From JBKECP01 sp047974765 (GTDB lineage: Bacteria; Pseudomonadota; Gammaproteobacteria; Pseudomonadales; Halieaceae): DNA of 64,000 nucleotides. This document shows positions 1-7,664 of the stretch, one piece after another. The stretch is from the NCBI GenBank assembly GCA_047974765.1, contig JBKECP010000014.1, positions 1-64,000 on the forward strand, written 5' to 3'. Every line of letters starts with the position of its first letter. Within the stretch, counting starts at the first letter, position 1. The notes under the pieces are model-generated. The model was not told the DNA's origin. It worked only from the letters and a program-made list of their open reading frames with translations, and ran no database searches. The translations under genes and the position numbers were made by a program.

Positions 1-26
1 GGGTTCGAATCCCTCGCTCTCCGCCA
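1..26 (+). tRNA. 3' end of a tRNA, probably tRNA-Ser (partial)
   Basis: The window opens inside a tRNA. A T-arm (GGGTTCGAATCCC) is followed by the 3' acceptor strand GCTCTCC, a discriminator G and encoded CCA. The acceptor strand together with discriminator G fits bacterial tRNA-Ser best. The anticodon lies outside the window, so identity is an inference. Confidence 0.75.
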
Positions 27-78
27 TAAACGCAAAGGGTCGCCCCTTCTTTGAGAGGGGCGGCCCTTTGCATTTATG
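25..78 (+). terminator. Long hairpin after the tRNA, likely terminator
   Basis: The arms cataaa-c-gcaaaggg and ccctttgc-a-tttatg flank an inner GC-rich stem (cgcccct/aggggcg). This gives a near-continuous stem of more than 20 bp starting at the CCA end of the tRNA. There is no long T tract, so it may act in termination or 3' processing. Confidence 0.55.
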
Positions 79-149
79 GGAGACATCCATTTGATCTTGA
101 GCGTATACTGCCTACAAGGTAATGACAGCACCAGGGAAGGTTGATCATT

Positions 150-1040
150 TTGCAGGCGAGTGTTTTCTTTATTTATAACGTTACCGCAGGTTTGGTAAAT
201 GAAAGGCAGATTGATAGCTATATCGAAGCGCTGACAACGGCTGGTTATATTGTTACCACTTTACTGACAGGTCCAGGGACGGCGTCTTACCATCACCATT
301 TCCATCGTATGAGCCGGGATGTTGGTGCCAGCATTGTGATTGCCGGTGGCGATGGAACGGTGCGTCATGTATTACAGGAGTTGGCAGATTTACCTTGCCG
401 GGTGGCAGTGTTGCCGCTGGGTACAGCCAATGTGCTGGCTCAGGAGCTGGCTAGTCCGAGTACCCCTCAGGGGCTATTGAAATTGTTAGCTGAAGGTAAA
501 GAACGCCCCCTGAATTTAATCAAAGCCGGTGATAAATCTTTTGCTGCTGTTGCCAGTGTGGGTTTTGATGCCACCGTAGTACGTGATGTTTCAATAAGTC
601 TTAAAGCCAAAATGGGTAAGTTTGCTTATGTCTGGGCAAGCCTGAAGAAGCTTTGTGTATTTCGTCCTCAAACCTTTACGGTTGAACTTAATGGCGCAGC
701 CTATAAAGCAGAATCCATATTGCTGATCAATGGCCGCTATTATGCGGGCCGCATGCTGGCGGTACCGGACGGTTCCATTGAACAACCCTCCCTGTCAGTA
801 TTGTTGCTGCGTATTCGCAGCCGCCTGGATTTTCTGCGCTATACCGTATTGTTGGTCTTTGCCAGGCTTCATCGGGCCAGGGGTGTGACTTGTTTTAGTA
901 CCCGCCAGGTGAGCGTAAGTACACAAGGCCAGCCCGTTCAACTTGATGGAGATTACTGTGGCAAAAGTCCGATAAGATTCACTTGTGCCCCGACAGGTAA
1001 TATCCGGGTGCTATCCACTCATTTTGCAAATAAAAGCTAA
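150..1040 (+). CDS. Diacylglycerol/sphingosine kinase-like lipid kinase (DAGK catalytic family)
   Basis: Predicted ATP-dependent lipid kinase of the DAGK_cat/YegS family, acting at the inner membrane. The N-terminal strand FFIYNVTAG leads into the phosphate-binding motif GGDGT (about residue 65) and the PLGTANVLAQEL motif that typifies the catalytic domain. Length (about 296 aa) is normal for the family. No ATG fits. A TTG at 150 lies about 9 nt after AGGGAAGG, while an in-frame TTG at 141 sits directly against that Shine-Dalgarno sequence, so 150 is preferred. The lipid substrate cannot be told from sequence. It stands alone between the tRNA and a convergent-independent peptidase gene. Confidence 0.85.
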   Translation: MQASVFFIYNVTAGLVNERQIDSYIEALTTAGYIVTTLLTGPGTASYHHHFHRMSRDVGASIVIAGGDGTVRHVLQELADLPCRVAVLPLGTANVLAQELASPSTPQGLLKLLAEGKERPLNLIKAGDKSFAAVASVGFDATVVRDVSISLKAKMGKFAYVWASLKKLCVFRPQTFTVELNGAAYKAESILLINGRYYAGRMLAVPDGSIEQPSLSVLLLRIRSRLDFLRYTVLLVFARLHRARGVTCFSTRQVSVSTQGQPVQLDGDYCGKSPIRFTCAPTGNIRVLSTHFANKS

Positions 1041-1093
1041 ATACCTTATGTGCAGTTGTTTTGTACTGACAATATTATTAACGGAATGTTGCT

Positions 1094-2836
1094 ATGTTAA
1101 TTAAAACTTTGCTGACGCCTGCAGCGATAACGCTGTTGTTGTTTCTATCAAATACCGTTCATGCCAGTTGGGTTGAAAAAAGCAATCGTTATGCACTGGA
1201 AGTGCTTTCCGATCAGGCAAGCATTAGCCCTGAATGGATTTCCTCGGTTGGCCTGCCAGGTTTTGATAGTGATGTATCTGAAATTGGGCCTGATATTGTA
1301 GAACGTGAAATTACTCTGAATCGCTCAATTATCAGCCGTTTGGAGAAACAGCGGATAAAAGAACAAAACCCCAAGGTTCAGCAGGATATTCAAATTATGA
1401 TCTCCTCACTCACAGACAGTATTAGCCGTCTGGAGCTTGAGCGAAAATATCTGCTGCCCTATTACGATATTCCCCAGCTTCTTTACTACAGTTTTAATGC
1501 GTTGCTTGATCCAAGGGTTGATGCCAAACGTTATCCTGCAGCTATTGAACGTCTGCGCAAGTATAACGGGCAGGCTGAAGCTTACCGGCCACTGACTGAG
1601 CAGGCCAAAGCGCGTACGACGGCGTTGCTTGACAAGCCGGAATTGCTGGGCCCCTATATTGATGAGGTTCAGAATAATCTTGAGAGTGCGCCACACTATA
1701 TAGCAGGTCTGCGCGCACTGTTTGAACAATCTGCACTTGAAGGCTGGGAACAGGATCTGGCTTTACTTGAACAGCAGTTAAAGGATTATTCCACTTGGGT
1801 TGCTGATACTGTGTTAGTGCGTGCCCGCAAGGATAATCGCCTGCCACTTGAGCTTTATATTAATGAACTGCGCAGCTATGGTGTCAGTGCCAGTCCTCAG
1901 GAATTGATTGCTGAAGGTCAGTACAGCTACCAGTTGATTCGCAGTCAGATGAAAGCCCTGGCAAGGCAGATTGCTGACAAACGGGGTTGGCAGCAACAAG
2001 ATCTGGTATCTGTCATACACAAGCTGAAGGAGGAGCAGGTTCCTCAGGATAAACTGTTGGCCTTGTACCAGCAGCGTTTGAAAACTATTGAGGACATTAT
2101 TGAAAGAGAGCAGCTGGTCAGCCTGCCTGAACGGAAAGCTGTTATTCGCTTGGCAACAGAGGCGGAGTCAGCGGCATCGCCGGCCTCCTTTATGAGTCCA
2201 CCGCAGCTGATTAATAATACCGGCCAATATGGTGAGTTTGTACTGGTGCAAAGTAATCCGGCGCTGGGTGCTGATGCGCAGATGGATGACTGGAGTCACG
2301 ATGCCATTATCTGGGCGCTGACTGTGCATGAAGCCCGCCCGGGGCATGAGTTGCAGTATTCCCGCCTGGTGGAGGATGGAACTTCACTGGCACGTGCATT
2401 ATTTGCCTTTAACAGCGCCAATGCGGAAGGGTGGGGGTTGTATGCAGAGTCTATTATGCAAGCTTATCTGCCTCTGGAGGGGCAGCTGTTCAATCTTTAT
2501 ACCCGGCTGTTGCGAGCTGCTCGCATGTTTCTCGATCCGATGGTTAATACCGGCCAGATCAGTCGTGATGAGGCTGAGCATTTCCTGATCGAAGAAACAG
2601 CCATGTCTTTAGCTATGGCCAGCTCAGAGGCGGACCGCTATGCCTTTCGCGCACCAGGTCAGGCAACATCCTATTATGTGGGCTATGTCAATCTGATGCG
2701 GCTTCGCACTGAGGTGGAGTTACGCCAGGGTGATGACTTTGACGATAAGGCTTTTCATGACTTTATTCTCAGTCAGGGCATTTTGCCACCGCAGTTGCTG
2801 CGTGAAGCTGTACTGGAGCAATTTGTTTCACAATAA
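1094..2836 (+). CDS. DUF885 family secreted metallopeptidase-like protein
   Basis: A 580-aa protein with a Sec signal peptide (hydrophobic core at residues 8-22, cleavage near HAS-W), so it is exported. The body matches DUF885, whose members are thought to be zinc carboxypeptidase-like enzymes. The motif HEARPGHELQ (about residue 412) gives the H-E-x4-H arrangement, followed by NAEGWGLYAE and EETAMSLAMASSEADRYAFR, both characteristic of the family. Substrate is unknown. It is a single gene ending in a strong terminator. Together with the M1 and M49 peptidases further along, it adds to a peptide-degrading profile. Confidence 0.88.
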   Translation: MLIKTLLTPAAITLLLFLSNTVHASWVEKSNRYALEVLSDQASISPEWISSVGLPGFDSDVSEIGPDIVEREITLNRSIISRLEKQRIKEQNPKVQQDIQIMISSLTDSISRLELERKYLLPYYDIPQLLYYSFNALLDPRVDAKRYPAAIERLRKYNGQAEAYRPLTEQAKARTTALLDKPELLGPYIDEVQNNLESAPHYIAGLRALFEQSALEGWEQDLALLEQQLKDYSTWVADTVLVRARKDNRLPLELYINELRSYGVSASPQELIAEGQYSYQLIRSQMKALARQIADKRGWQQQDLVSVIHKLKEEQVPQDKLLALYQQRLKTIEDIIEREQLVSLPERKAVIRLATEAESAASPASFMSPPQLINNTGQYGEFVLVQSNPALGADAQMDDWSHDAIIWALTVHEARPGHELQYSRLVEDGTSLARALFAFNSANAEGWGLYAESIMQAYLPLEGQLFNLYTRLLRAARMFLDPMVNTGQISRDEAEHFLIEETAMSLAMASSEADRYAFRAPGQATSYYVGYVNLMRLRTEVELRQGDDFDDKAFHDFILSQGILPPQLLREAVLEQFVSQ

Positions 2837-2851
2837 CCTCTGGCCGAGTAT

Positions 2852-2877
2852 AAAAACCCCGGTTAGCCGGGGTTTTT
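2852..2877. terminator. Bidirectional intrinsic terminator
   Basis: Perfect 11-bp stem AAAAACCCCGG / CCGGGGTTTTT with a TTAG loop. A runs on one side and T runs on the other serve both the DUF885 gene (+) and the nrdJ operon (-), whose 3' ends converge here. Confidence 0.93.
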
Positions 2878-2909
2878 ATTAATACAAGCTTATAGAAATA
2901 CGATAGCCA

Positions 2910-3578
2910 TCAACCGCACTTGGAGTCACCGCAGTTCAGGCAGGTGAGGCAGCCATCCATCATAATGGCGGCTTTTACACTGCATTTCTTACATAATTCA
3001 GCTGTGGCAGGAAACTCGGCTCCAGCACCATCGTCACCGGTTTTGGCAGCGTACTCAGCTTTTTTCTCTGCCAGGATCTTTTTCTGATGATCGGTCAGGC
3101 CGGGTTGTTCCAGCAGTCCGATATTTTGTAGGTGATCCTCGATGGCCCAGCCAATTTCAGCTACCAGCGAGGGCATGAACCGGCCGCCAGACTTGAAGTA
3201 GCCACCTTGAGGATCAAATACAGCCTTCATTTCTTCCACCAGAAAGGTGCAGTCGCCCCCCTTGCGAAAGACCGCCGATATAACCCGGGTTAAAGCCACA
3301 ATCCACTGAAAGTGATCCATGTTTTTTGAGTTGATAAATATCTCAAAGGGGCGGCGCAGTTCATGGTCAGTGCCTGGGTTGAGCACAATATCATTGATAG
3401 TGACATAGAGCGCATGATCAGACAGTGGTGTTTTGATTTTGTAGGTGGCGCCAATCAGTTGCTCTGGGCGCGACACTTTTTCGTGCATCTGTACGATATT
3501 GTTTTCTTTTTCCTGTGCAATATCGTCCTCGGATTTTACCTGGAAACCGATAATTTTTTTGTCAATTTTCTTGGTCAT
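2910..3578 (-). CDS. nrdJb: NrdJb, TSCPD-domain subunit of split class II ribonucleotide reductase
   Basis: The small partner of the split adenosylcobalamin-dependent ribonucleotide reductase known from Pseudomonas. The body (GATYKIKTPLSDHALYVTIND, GKGGDCTFLVEEM-like stretch) is a TSCPD domain. The C-terminus carries paired cysteines (CKKCS; CLTCLNCGDSKC), which fit the redox-active cysteines that re-reduce the catalytic subunit. The start at 3578 (MTKKIDKKI) has an AGGA Shine-Dalgarno about 8 nt upstream; an ATG six codons earlier lacks one. It lies 43 bp downstream of nrdJa on the same strand, so the two are one operon. Confidence 0.88.
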   Translation of the reverse strand: MTKKIDKKIIGFQVKSEDDIAQEKENNIVQMHEKVSRPEQLIGATYKIKTPLSDHALYVTINDIVLNPGTDHELRRPFEIFINSKNMDHFQWIVALTRVISAVFRKGGDCTFLVEEMKAVFDPQGGYFKSGGRFMPSLVAEIGWAIEDHLQNIGLLEQPGLTDHQKKILAEKKAEYAAKTGDDGAGAEFPATAELCKKCSVKAAIMMDGCLTCLNCGDSKCG

Positions 3579-3621
3579 AATTTCCTGCCTTGGCATTGCG
3601 GGTTATAAAGCCACAAATGCA

Positions 3622-5772
3622 TTAAAACTTGCCGTAGTAACCTTCCTTGAGTGCATCAAAGAGATTGGCTGCTGTGTGTGTCTCGCCGTCATATTCCACT
3701 TCTTCATTGCCCTTGCATTCCAGGGTGCTGCCATCTTCGAGTTTGAATACATAGTGAGTTTTTTCCAGATCCTCCTCTTTTACCAGTACGCCCTGGAACG
3801 CTTCAGGATTGAAGCGGAAGGTGGTGCAACCCTTCAGCCCCCGTTCAGCAGCGTAAAGGTAGGTATTTTTAAATTGTTCGTAGGCAAATTCAGTGGGTAC
3901 ATTGATAGTCTTGGAGATAGAGGAATCCACCCATTTCTGAGCAGCTGCCTGCACATCCACATGCTGTCTGGGTGTGATGTCATCGGCTGCAATAAAGTAA
4001 TCGGGCAGCTTTTTATTCTCATCCTGGGAAAATGGCATGGCTTCGGGGTTGATCCACTTCCGGTAAGCCAGCAATTCATAGGAGAAAACATTGACCTTCT
4101 CCTTGGTTTTTTTGCCTTCGCGGATGACATTGCGACTGTAGTGATGGGCAAAACTTGGCTCAATACCATTACTGGCGTTGTTGGCCAGTGATAAAGAGAT
4201 AGTGCCGGTTGGTGCGATGGATGAATGGTGTGTAAAGCGAGCGCCTTCCTCGATAATAGCCTCGACCAGCTCCGGTTCTATCGTGGCCAGTGATCGCATA
4301 TAGTGGCTGTATTTGCCATGCAGTACACGGCCAGTCAGTCTGTCGCCAACCTTGACGCCATCGGCCGCCATTTCCGGGCGGCGACGCAACATATCGCCCG
4401 TCACCTCGAACTGCTCGTTCATAATGGGTGCAGCACCTTTTTCCCGTGCCAGCTCCAACCCTACCTTCCAGCCGGAAATAGCCATTTCCCGACTCACACG
4501 TTCAGTAAATTCCAGTGAATCGTCATCACCATATTTCATCCGCAGCATGGCCAAAGTAGAGCCAAGACCCAAAAAGCCCATTCCGTGGCGGCGTTTGCTG
4601 GTAATTTCATGGCGCTGTTGTTCCAGCGGCAAACCATTGATTTCAACAACATTGTCGAGCATGCGGGTAAATATACTCACAACTTCACAATACTGATCCC
4701 AGTCAAAGTGTGCATTTTCAGTGAAGGGTTCGCGCACAAAGCAAGTCAGATTGACTGAACCCAGCAGGCAGCTGCCGTAGGGTGGCAGAGGTTGTTCACC
4801 GCAGGGATTGGTGGCACGAATATCTTCACAGAACCAGTTGTTGTTTTTTGCGTTGACCTCATCAATCAGAATAAAACCGGGTTCAGCATAGTCATAGGTG
4901 GAACTCATAATGGCGTTCCACAGTTTGAGTGCGCGAATACGCTGATAGACACGACAGGCTACACGACCCTGATCATCGCTGACATAATCTTCACTGACCG
5001 GGAAGGGACGCCAGATAATTTCGGCATCCGGGTCCAGTTTCAGGGCGCTGTATTCTTTTTGTGTGACAGGGAAGGACAGGGGCCATTCGCCGTCTTCACG
5101 CACGGCTTTAATGAAGTCATTGCTGATCAGCAGGGACAGATTGAATTGTCGCAGGCGACCGTCCTCACGTTTGGCTTTCACAAAATCAAAAACATCTGGA
5201 TGGTGGACATCGAAGGTGGCCATCTGGGCACCGCGGCGACCACCAGCTGAGGAAACGGTAAAACACATTTTGTCAAAGATATCCATAAAGGACATCGGGC
5301 CGGAAGTATAGGCGCCAGCACCAGACACAAAGGCTCCGCGGGGGCGCAGGGTGGAAAATTCGTAGCCAATACCACAGCCTGCCTTTAAGGTCAGGCCCGC
5401 TTCCAGGTTTTTCTGGAGAATACCCTCCATCGAATCAGTGATGCTGCCTGAAACGGTACAGTTAATAGTGGAGGTGGAGGGCTTATGTTCCTGGGCACCA
5501 GCATTGGAGATAATGCGACCGGCGGGGATGGCGCCATGCTGAAGAGCCCATACAAAACGCTGCTGCCAGTTTTGGCGTATTTCTTTCGCTTCCACTTCTG
5601 CCAGGGCACGGGCAACGCGCTGATAGGTTGCTTCAATATCACTGTCAACGGACTTTCCCTTGGCGTCTTTAAGGCGATATTTTTTGTCCCAGATATCCAG
5701 TGATGCACTCTGGAGTTTGATGCTATTGGAGTTGCCTCCTTCGGTGGTGGCCTGTCTGGCTGCTGGTTTCAT
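3622..5772 (-). CDS. nrdJa: NrdJa, catalytic subunit of class II (B12-dependent) ribonucleotide reductase
   Basis: Reduces ribonucleotides to deoxyribonucleotides using adenosylcobalamin to make the thiyl radical, so it works with or without oxygen. The sequence shows the RNR barrel motifs: INCTVSGS with the redox cysteine, KAGCGIGYEFSTLRPRGA, GGRRGAQMATFDVHHPD, the catalytic loop NPCGEQPLPPYGSCLLGSVN, and PTGTISL. The reading frame is open upstream to 5889. The start at 5772 (MKPAARQATT) is chosen because AGGGGC sits just before it and the upstream part has no family similarity. The redox TSCPD part is supplied by the separate nrdJb. No B12 riboswitch is visible; NrdR-type boxes lie upstream. 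Confidence 0.93.
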   Translation of the reverse strand: MKPAARQATTEGGNSNSIKLQSASLDIWDKKYRLKDAKGKSVDSDIEATYQRVARALAEVEAKEIRQNWQQRFVWALQHGAIPAGRIISNAGAQEHKPSTSTINCTVSGSITDSMEGILQKNLEAGLTLKAGCGIGYEFSTLRPRGAFVSGAGAYTSGPMSFMDIFDKMCFTVSSAGGRRGAQMATFDVHHPDVFDFVKAKREDGRLRQFNLSLLISNDFIKAVREDGEWPLSFPVTQKEYSALKLDPDAEIIWRPFPVSEDYVSDDQGRVACRVYQRIRALKLWNAIMSSTYDYAEPGFILIDEVNAKNNNWFCEDIRATNPCGEQPLPPYGSCLLGSVNLTCFVREPFTENAHFDWDQYCEVVSIFTRMLDNVVEINGLPLEQQRHEITSKRRHGMGFLGLGSTLAMLRMKYGDDDSLEFTERVSREMAISGWKVGLELAREKGAAPIMNEQFEVTGDMLRRRPEMAADGVKVGDRLTGRVLHGKYSHYMRSLATIEPELVEAIIEEGARFTHHSSIAPTGTISLSLANNASNGIEPSFAHHYSRNVIREGKKTKEKVNVFSYELLAYRKWINPEAMPFSQDENKKLPDYFIAADDITPRQHVDVQAAAQKWVDSSISKTINVPTEFAYEQFKNTYLYAAERGLKGCTTFRFNPEAFQGVLVKEEDLEKTHYVFKLEDGSTLECKGNEEVEYDGETHTAANLFDALKEGYYGKF

Positions 5773-5851
5773 GATGCCCCTTTGTCTGCTGAGAGTCTGC
5801 TGAGATGTGCTGAATCCGAGGTGTTCAGGTGTTGATCTGAGTTCGCATTTA

Positions 5852-5867
5852 TACCTATATATGGGCG
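5852..5867. promoter_or_regulatory. Weaker second NrdR-like box
   Basis: tacctatatatgggcg keeps the central CTATATAT-G core of the NrdR consensus but has poor flanks. Its centre is 32 bp from the stronger box, about three helical turns, which is the spacing typical of paired NrdR sites. On its own it would not be called. Confidence 0.45.
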
Positions 5868-5883
5868 TTCTGACAATATATAT

Positions 5884-5898
5884 ACACAATATATTGTT
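5884..5898. promoter_or_regulatory. NrdR box upstream of nrdJa
   Basis: acacaatatattgtt closely matches the NrdR consensus acaCwAtATaTwGtgt. It lies about 110 bp before the nrdJa start, in the promoter region. NrdR is the ATP/dATP-sensing repressor of ribonucleotide reductase operons. Confidence 0.72.
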
Positions 5899-6006
5899 GA
5901 AAACTGCCGATTTGTTCGGGTTTCCTACCGTTCTGTTTTGATCTTTTTCCAGATTTGCAATAGATACAAATCGCTTAAGATATAGATGTTATATGGTGCC
6001 TGCCTG

Positions 6007-6438
6007 TTATGCCTTGCTGGGGCGCAGGCGAAGGTTTTGTACCAGCATATCAAGCAGTGTTTTTCGTGCCTGCTGACTCCAGGGCTTACTGTCGGGTAGT
6101 TGGCCCCAGACTGGCTGAGGCCAGCAGATATCTTCCGGGCGGCGGCCAATAATGTGCAGGTGCATTTGGGGAACCACGTTGCCAAGGCTGGCAAAATTTA
6201 TCTTTGGGTAAGCCAGCTGCTGCTTCAGCAGGTTTGAAATAGCGGTTGCATCACTCATCACTTGTGTCAGTTCGTCAGCGGGCAGATCGAGTAAATCTGT
6301 CTGTGTGGTGGTGGGAACCAGAATAAACCAGTGTATATGACTGTTGCGTGATAATAGCAGACTGCCGGTGTCGAGCTGTCCCAGCAGGTGGCAGTCCGCC
6401 AGTAATTGTGGGTGGATACAGGGGCTGTTGTTGCTCAT
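6007..6438 (-). CDS. HIT family protein (histidine-triad hydrolase/transferase)
   Basis: Small cytosolic nucleotide-binding HIT protein. The signature near the C-terminus is NVVPQMHLHIIGR. The first histidine position of H-x-H-x-H is Q here, a variant common in bacterial HIT subfamilies, and the remaining two histidines are intact. The start at 6438 (MSNNSPCIHPQLLADC) gives 143 aa and begins where homologous HIT domains begin. Upstream in-frame ATGs at 6468 and 6486 and a TTG at 6495 are possible, none with a clear Shine-Dalgarno. Substrate is unknown. It is divergent from the lipoprotein gene and not obviously coupled to nrdJ. Confidence 0.82.
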   Translation of the reverse strand: MSNNSPCIHPQLLADCHLLGQLDTGSLLLSRNSHIHWFILVPTTTQTDLLDLPADELTQVMSDATAISNLLKQQLAYPKINFASLGNVVPQMHLHIIGRRPEDICWPQPVWGQLPDSKPWSQQARKTLLDMLVQNLRLRPSKA

Positions 6439-6635
6439 GAATGTGTCCAGCTGAGGTTTTGTCAGCATGTTGGCCCGAGAGGACATGGAGTGCAATGACT
6501 ATTGTATTTGCAAGGTTTAAAAACAATAAAAAGAGATATTTGTGCAGTATTTCCTTCGTCTTTACTAGTTACCTCTGCCTGTGTAGTCTTGTTCAGTGCC
6601 GTGTTGTCTCCAACGTCGTCGCGGGGGGCTGTGGG

Positions 6636-6664
6636 TTGACAGATGGCTGGAAAAACTATTTATG
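6636..6664 (+). promoter_or_regulatory. Candidate sigma-70 promoter of the small lipoprotein gene
   Basis: A perfect -35 TTGACA at 6636 is followed by TATTTA after 15 nt, or TTTATG after 17 nt, about 60 bp before the start codon. The -10 element is weak, so the assignment is tentative. Confidence 0.4.
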
Positions 6665-6724
6665 CATGGAATGCATTTGTACAAACTCTACACTTTCGTA
6701 GATTTATAAATTTGAGGTTTTATT

Positions 6725-7198
6725 ATGAAAATTCAGCAAATACTGACTGCCATGTTCACTGCCATGGTGATTCTGATGACTCCTGCATGCAGCAAGGAAG
6801 AAGCCAAGGAGGTCGTGGATAAAGCAGGGGATACCGTATCTGAGGCTATTGATAAAACAGGCGAAGCTGTTAAAGATGCGGGTGATGCCATGTCAGATGC
6901 CGGTCGCAGTATCTCTGATGCTGCGGGAAATGCTGTTGACAGTACCACTCAGGCCGCTTCCAACGCCTGGGATGGCACTAAAGATGTGGCAAGTGATGTT
7001 GCTGATGGCGTGAAGGGGGCTGCTCAGGATGCCGCTAATGTCGCAGGAGACATGTATGACAGTGCCAAGGATTCTGCAGGCCAAATGGTTGATGATGCCA
7101 GGACAGCTGCTGGTGATATGGCTGATGATGCCAGTGCCAGTGCCGATCAAGCCGTTGACGATGCCCAAAAGGAAGCTGACAAGGCACTGAACCAGTGA
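6725..7198 (+). CDS. Ala/Asp-rich helical lipoprotein, unknown function
   Basis: A 157-aa protein with a signal peptide ending in a lipobox (LMTPAC, Cys at residue 22), so it is probably anchored to a membrane. The mature part is almost entirely degenerate 11-residue-like repeats rich in Ala, Asp, Lys and Val (for example DKAGDTVSEAIDKTGEAVKD). This predicts a long amphipathic helix or coiled coil, resembling LEA-like or YtxH/YqjD-style stress proteins. No enzyme domain is visible. It is a single gene with its own terminator. The composition-driven resemblance to LEA proteins does not prove desiccation or osmotic function. Confidence 0.78.
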   Translation: MKIQQILTAMFTAMVILMTPACSKEEAKEVVDKAGDTVSEAIDKTGEAVKDAGDAMSDAGRSISDAAGNAVDSTTQAASNAWDGTKDVASDVADGVKGAAQDAANVAGDMYDSAKDSAGQMVDDARTAAGDMADDASASADQAVDDAQKEADKALNQ

Positions 7199-7219
7199 AC
7201 TAGTCAGAACAGATCATCA

Positions 7220-7252
7220 AAAAGCCGGTTGCGAAAGCACCGGCTTTTTTTA
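7220..7252 (+). terminator. Intrinsic terminator after the lipoprotein gene
   Basis: Stem aaaagccggt / accggctttt with a 10-nt loop, followed by a T run. Confidence 0.9.
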
Positions 7253-7277
7253 TGCCGGGTCACTATAATTAATTCAT

Positions 7278-7304
7278 AAAAAAACCCCGGTACAGTGACC
7301 GGGG
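7278..7304 (-). terminator. Intrinsic terminator of tRNA-Arg
   Basis: On the minus strand, ccccggt / accgggg with a 6-nt loop is followed by a T run (A run at 7278-7284 on the plus strand), just downstream of the tRNA. Confidence 0.85.
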
Positions 7305-7313
7305 CTTGAGAAA

Positions 7314-7390
7314 TGGCGCGCCTGGCACGATTCGAACGTGCGACCGCCTGGTTCGTAGCCAGGTACTCTATCCAGCTGAGCTACAGGCGC
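7314..7390 (-). tRNA. tRNA-Arg (anticodon ACG)
   Basis: The reverse strand reads as a complete cloverleaf. The acceptor GCGCCTG pairs with CAGGCGC, the D-arm contains GCTCAGCTGGATAGAG, and the anticodon loop CTACGAA gives ACG. The T-arm contains GTTCGAATC, discriminator G precedes an encoded CCA. Length is 77 nt. Anticodon A34 is normally converted to inosine to read CGU/CGC/CGA. Confidence 0.97.
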
Positions 7391-7495
7391 GTTGAGGTGG
7401 CGTACTATAGGGAGCAATATTGATAGAGTCAAGAGGGCAGATGCAGCTATCGCAAATAGTCAGATATTTTGATGCTACTGGCAGTAAGTGGAACT

Positions 7496-7664
7496 ATTAA
7501 CCTGGCAATCAAATAGATAAATCCCTCACTATTTGATGGTCACCCCTGAAAATCAGCGGAATTTATGAAATTTCTTGATTTTCAGTGGCTCGCGCAGGCT
7601 TGCAGCCTGCGGCGGCACATTCATGTGCCACTTATTTATTCGGCTAAAAGCCTGTCGATAAGAT
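7496..7664 (-). repeat. Structured intergenic repeat, copy C (reverse orientation)
   Basis: Read on the minus strand this aligns end to end with the copies at 15514-15683 and 30806-30991. Matching blocks include the terminal ATTAACCTGG.. end, the AATAGAT box, tcagcggaattt, gattttcag, gcggcgg and the cggctaaa..cctgtcga end. Its hairpins are the most perfect of the family: CTGAAAATC/GATTTTCAG (7546-7585), CGCAGGCT/AGCCTGCG (7593-7611) and GGCACAT/ATGTGCC (7614-7629). The copy ends exactly where the IS1111-like remnant begins. Confidence 0.75.

Noticed and set aside
3445..4191. A long open frame on the plus strand opposite nrdJa
   Set aside because: It is antisense to a clearly conserved gene and has no family motifs.
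5773..5930. Search for a cobalamin riboswitch before nrdJa
   Set aside because: No B12-box-like sequence or long structured leader is visible; only NrdR-like boxes.
7593..7629. Hairpins just upstream of the IS remnant, first taken as an IS bridge RNA
   Set aside because: They align with hairpins in repeat copies A and B, which have no IS, so they belong to the dispersed repeat.
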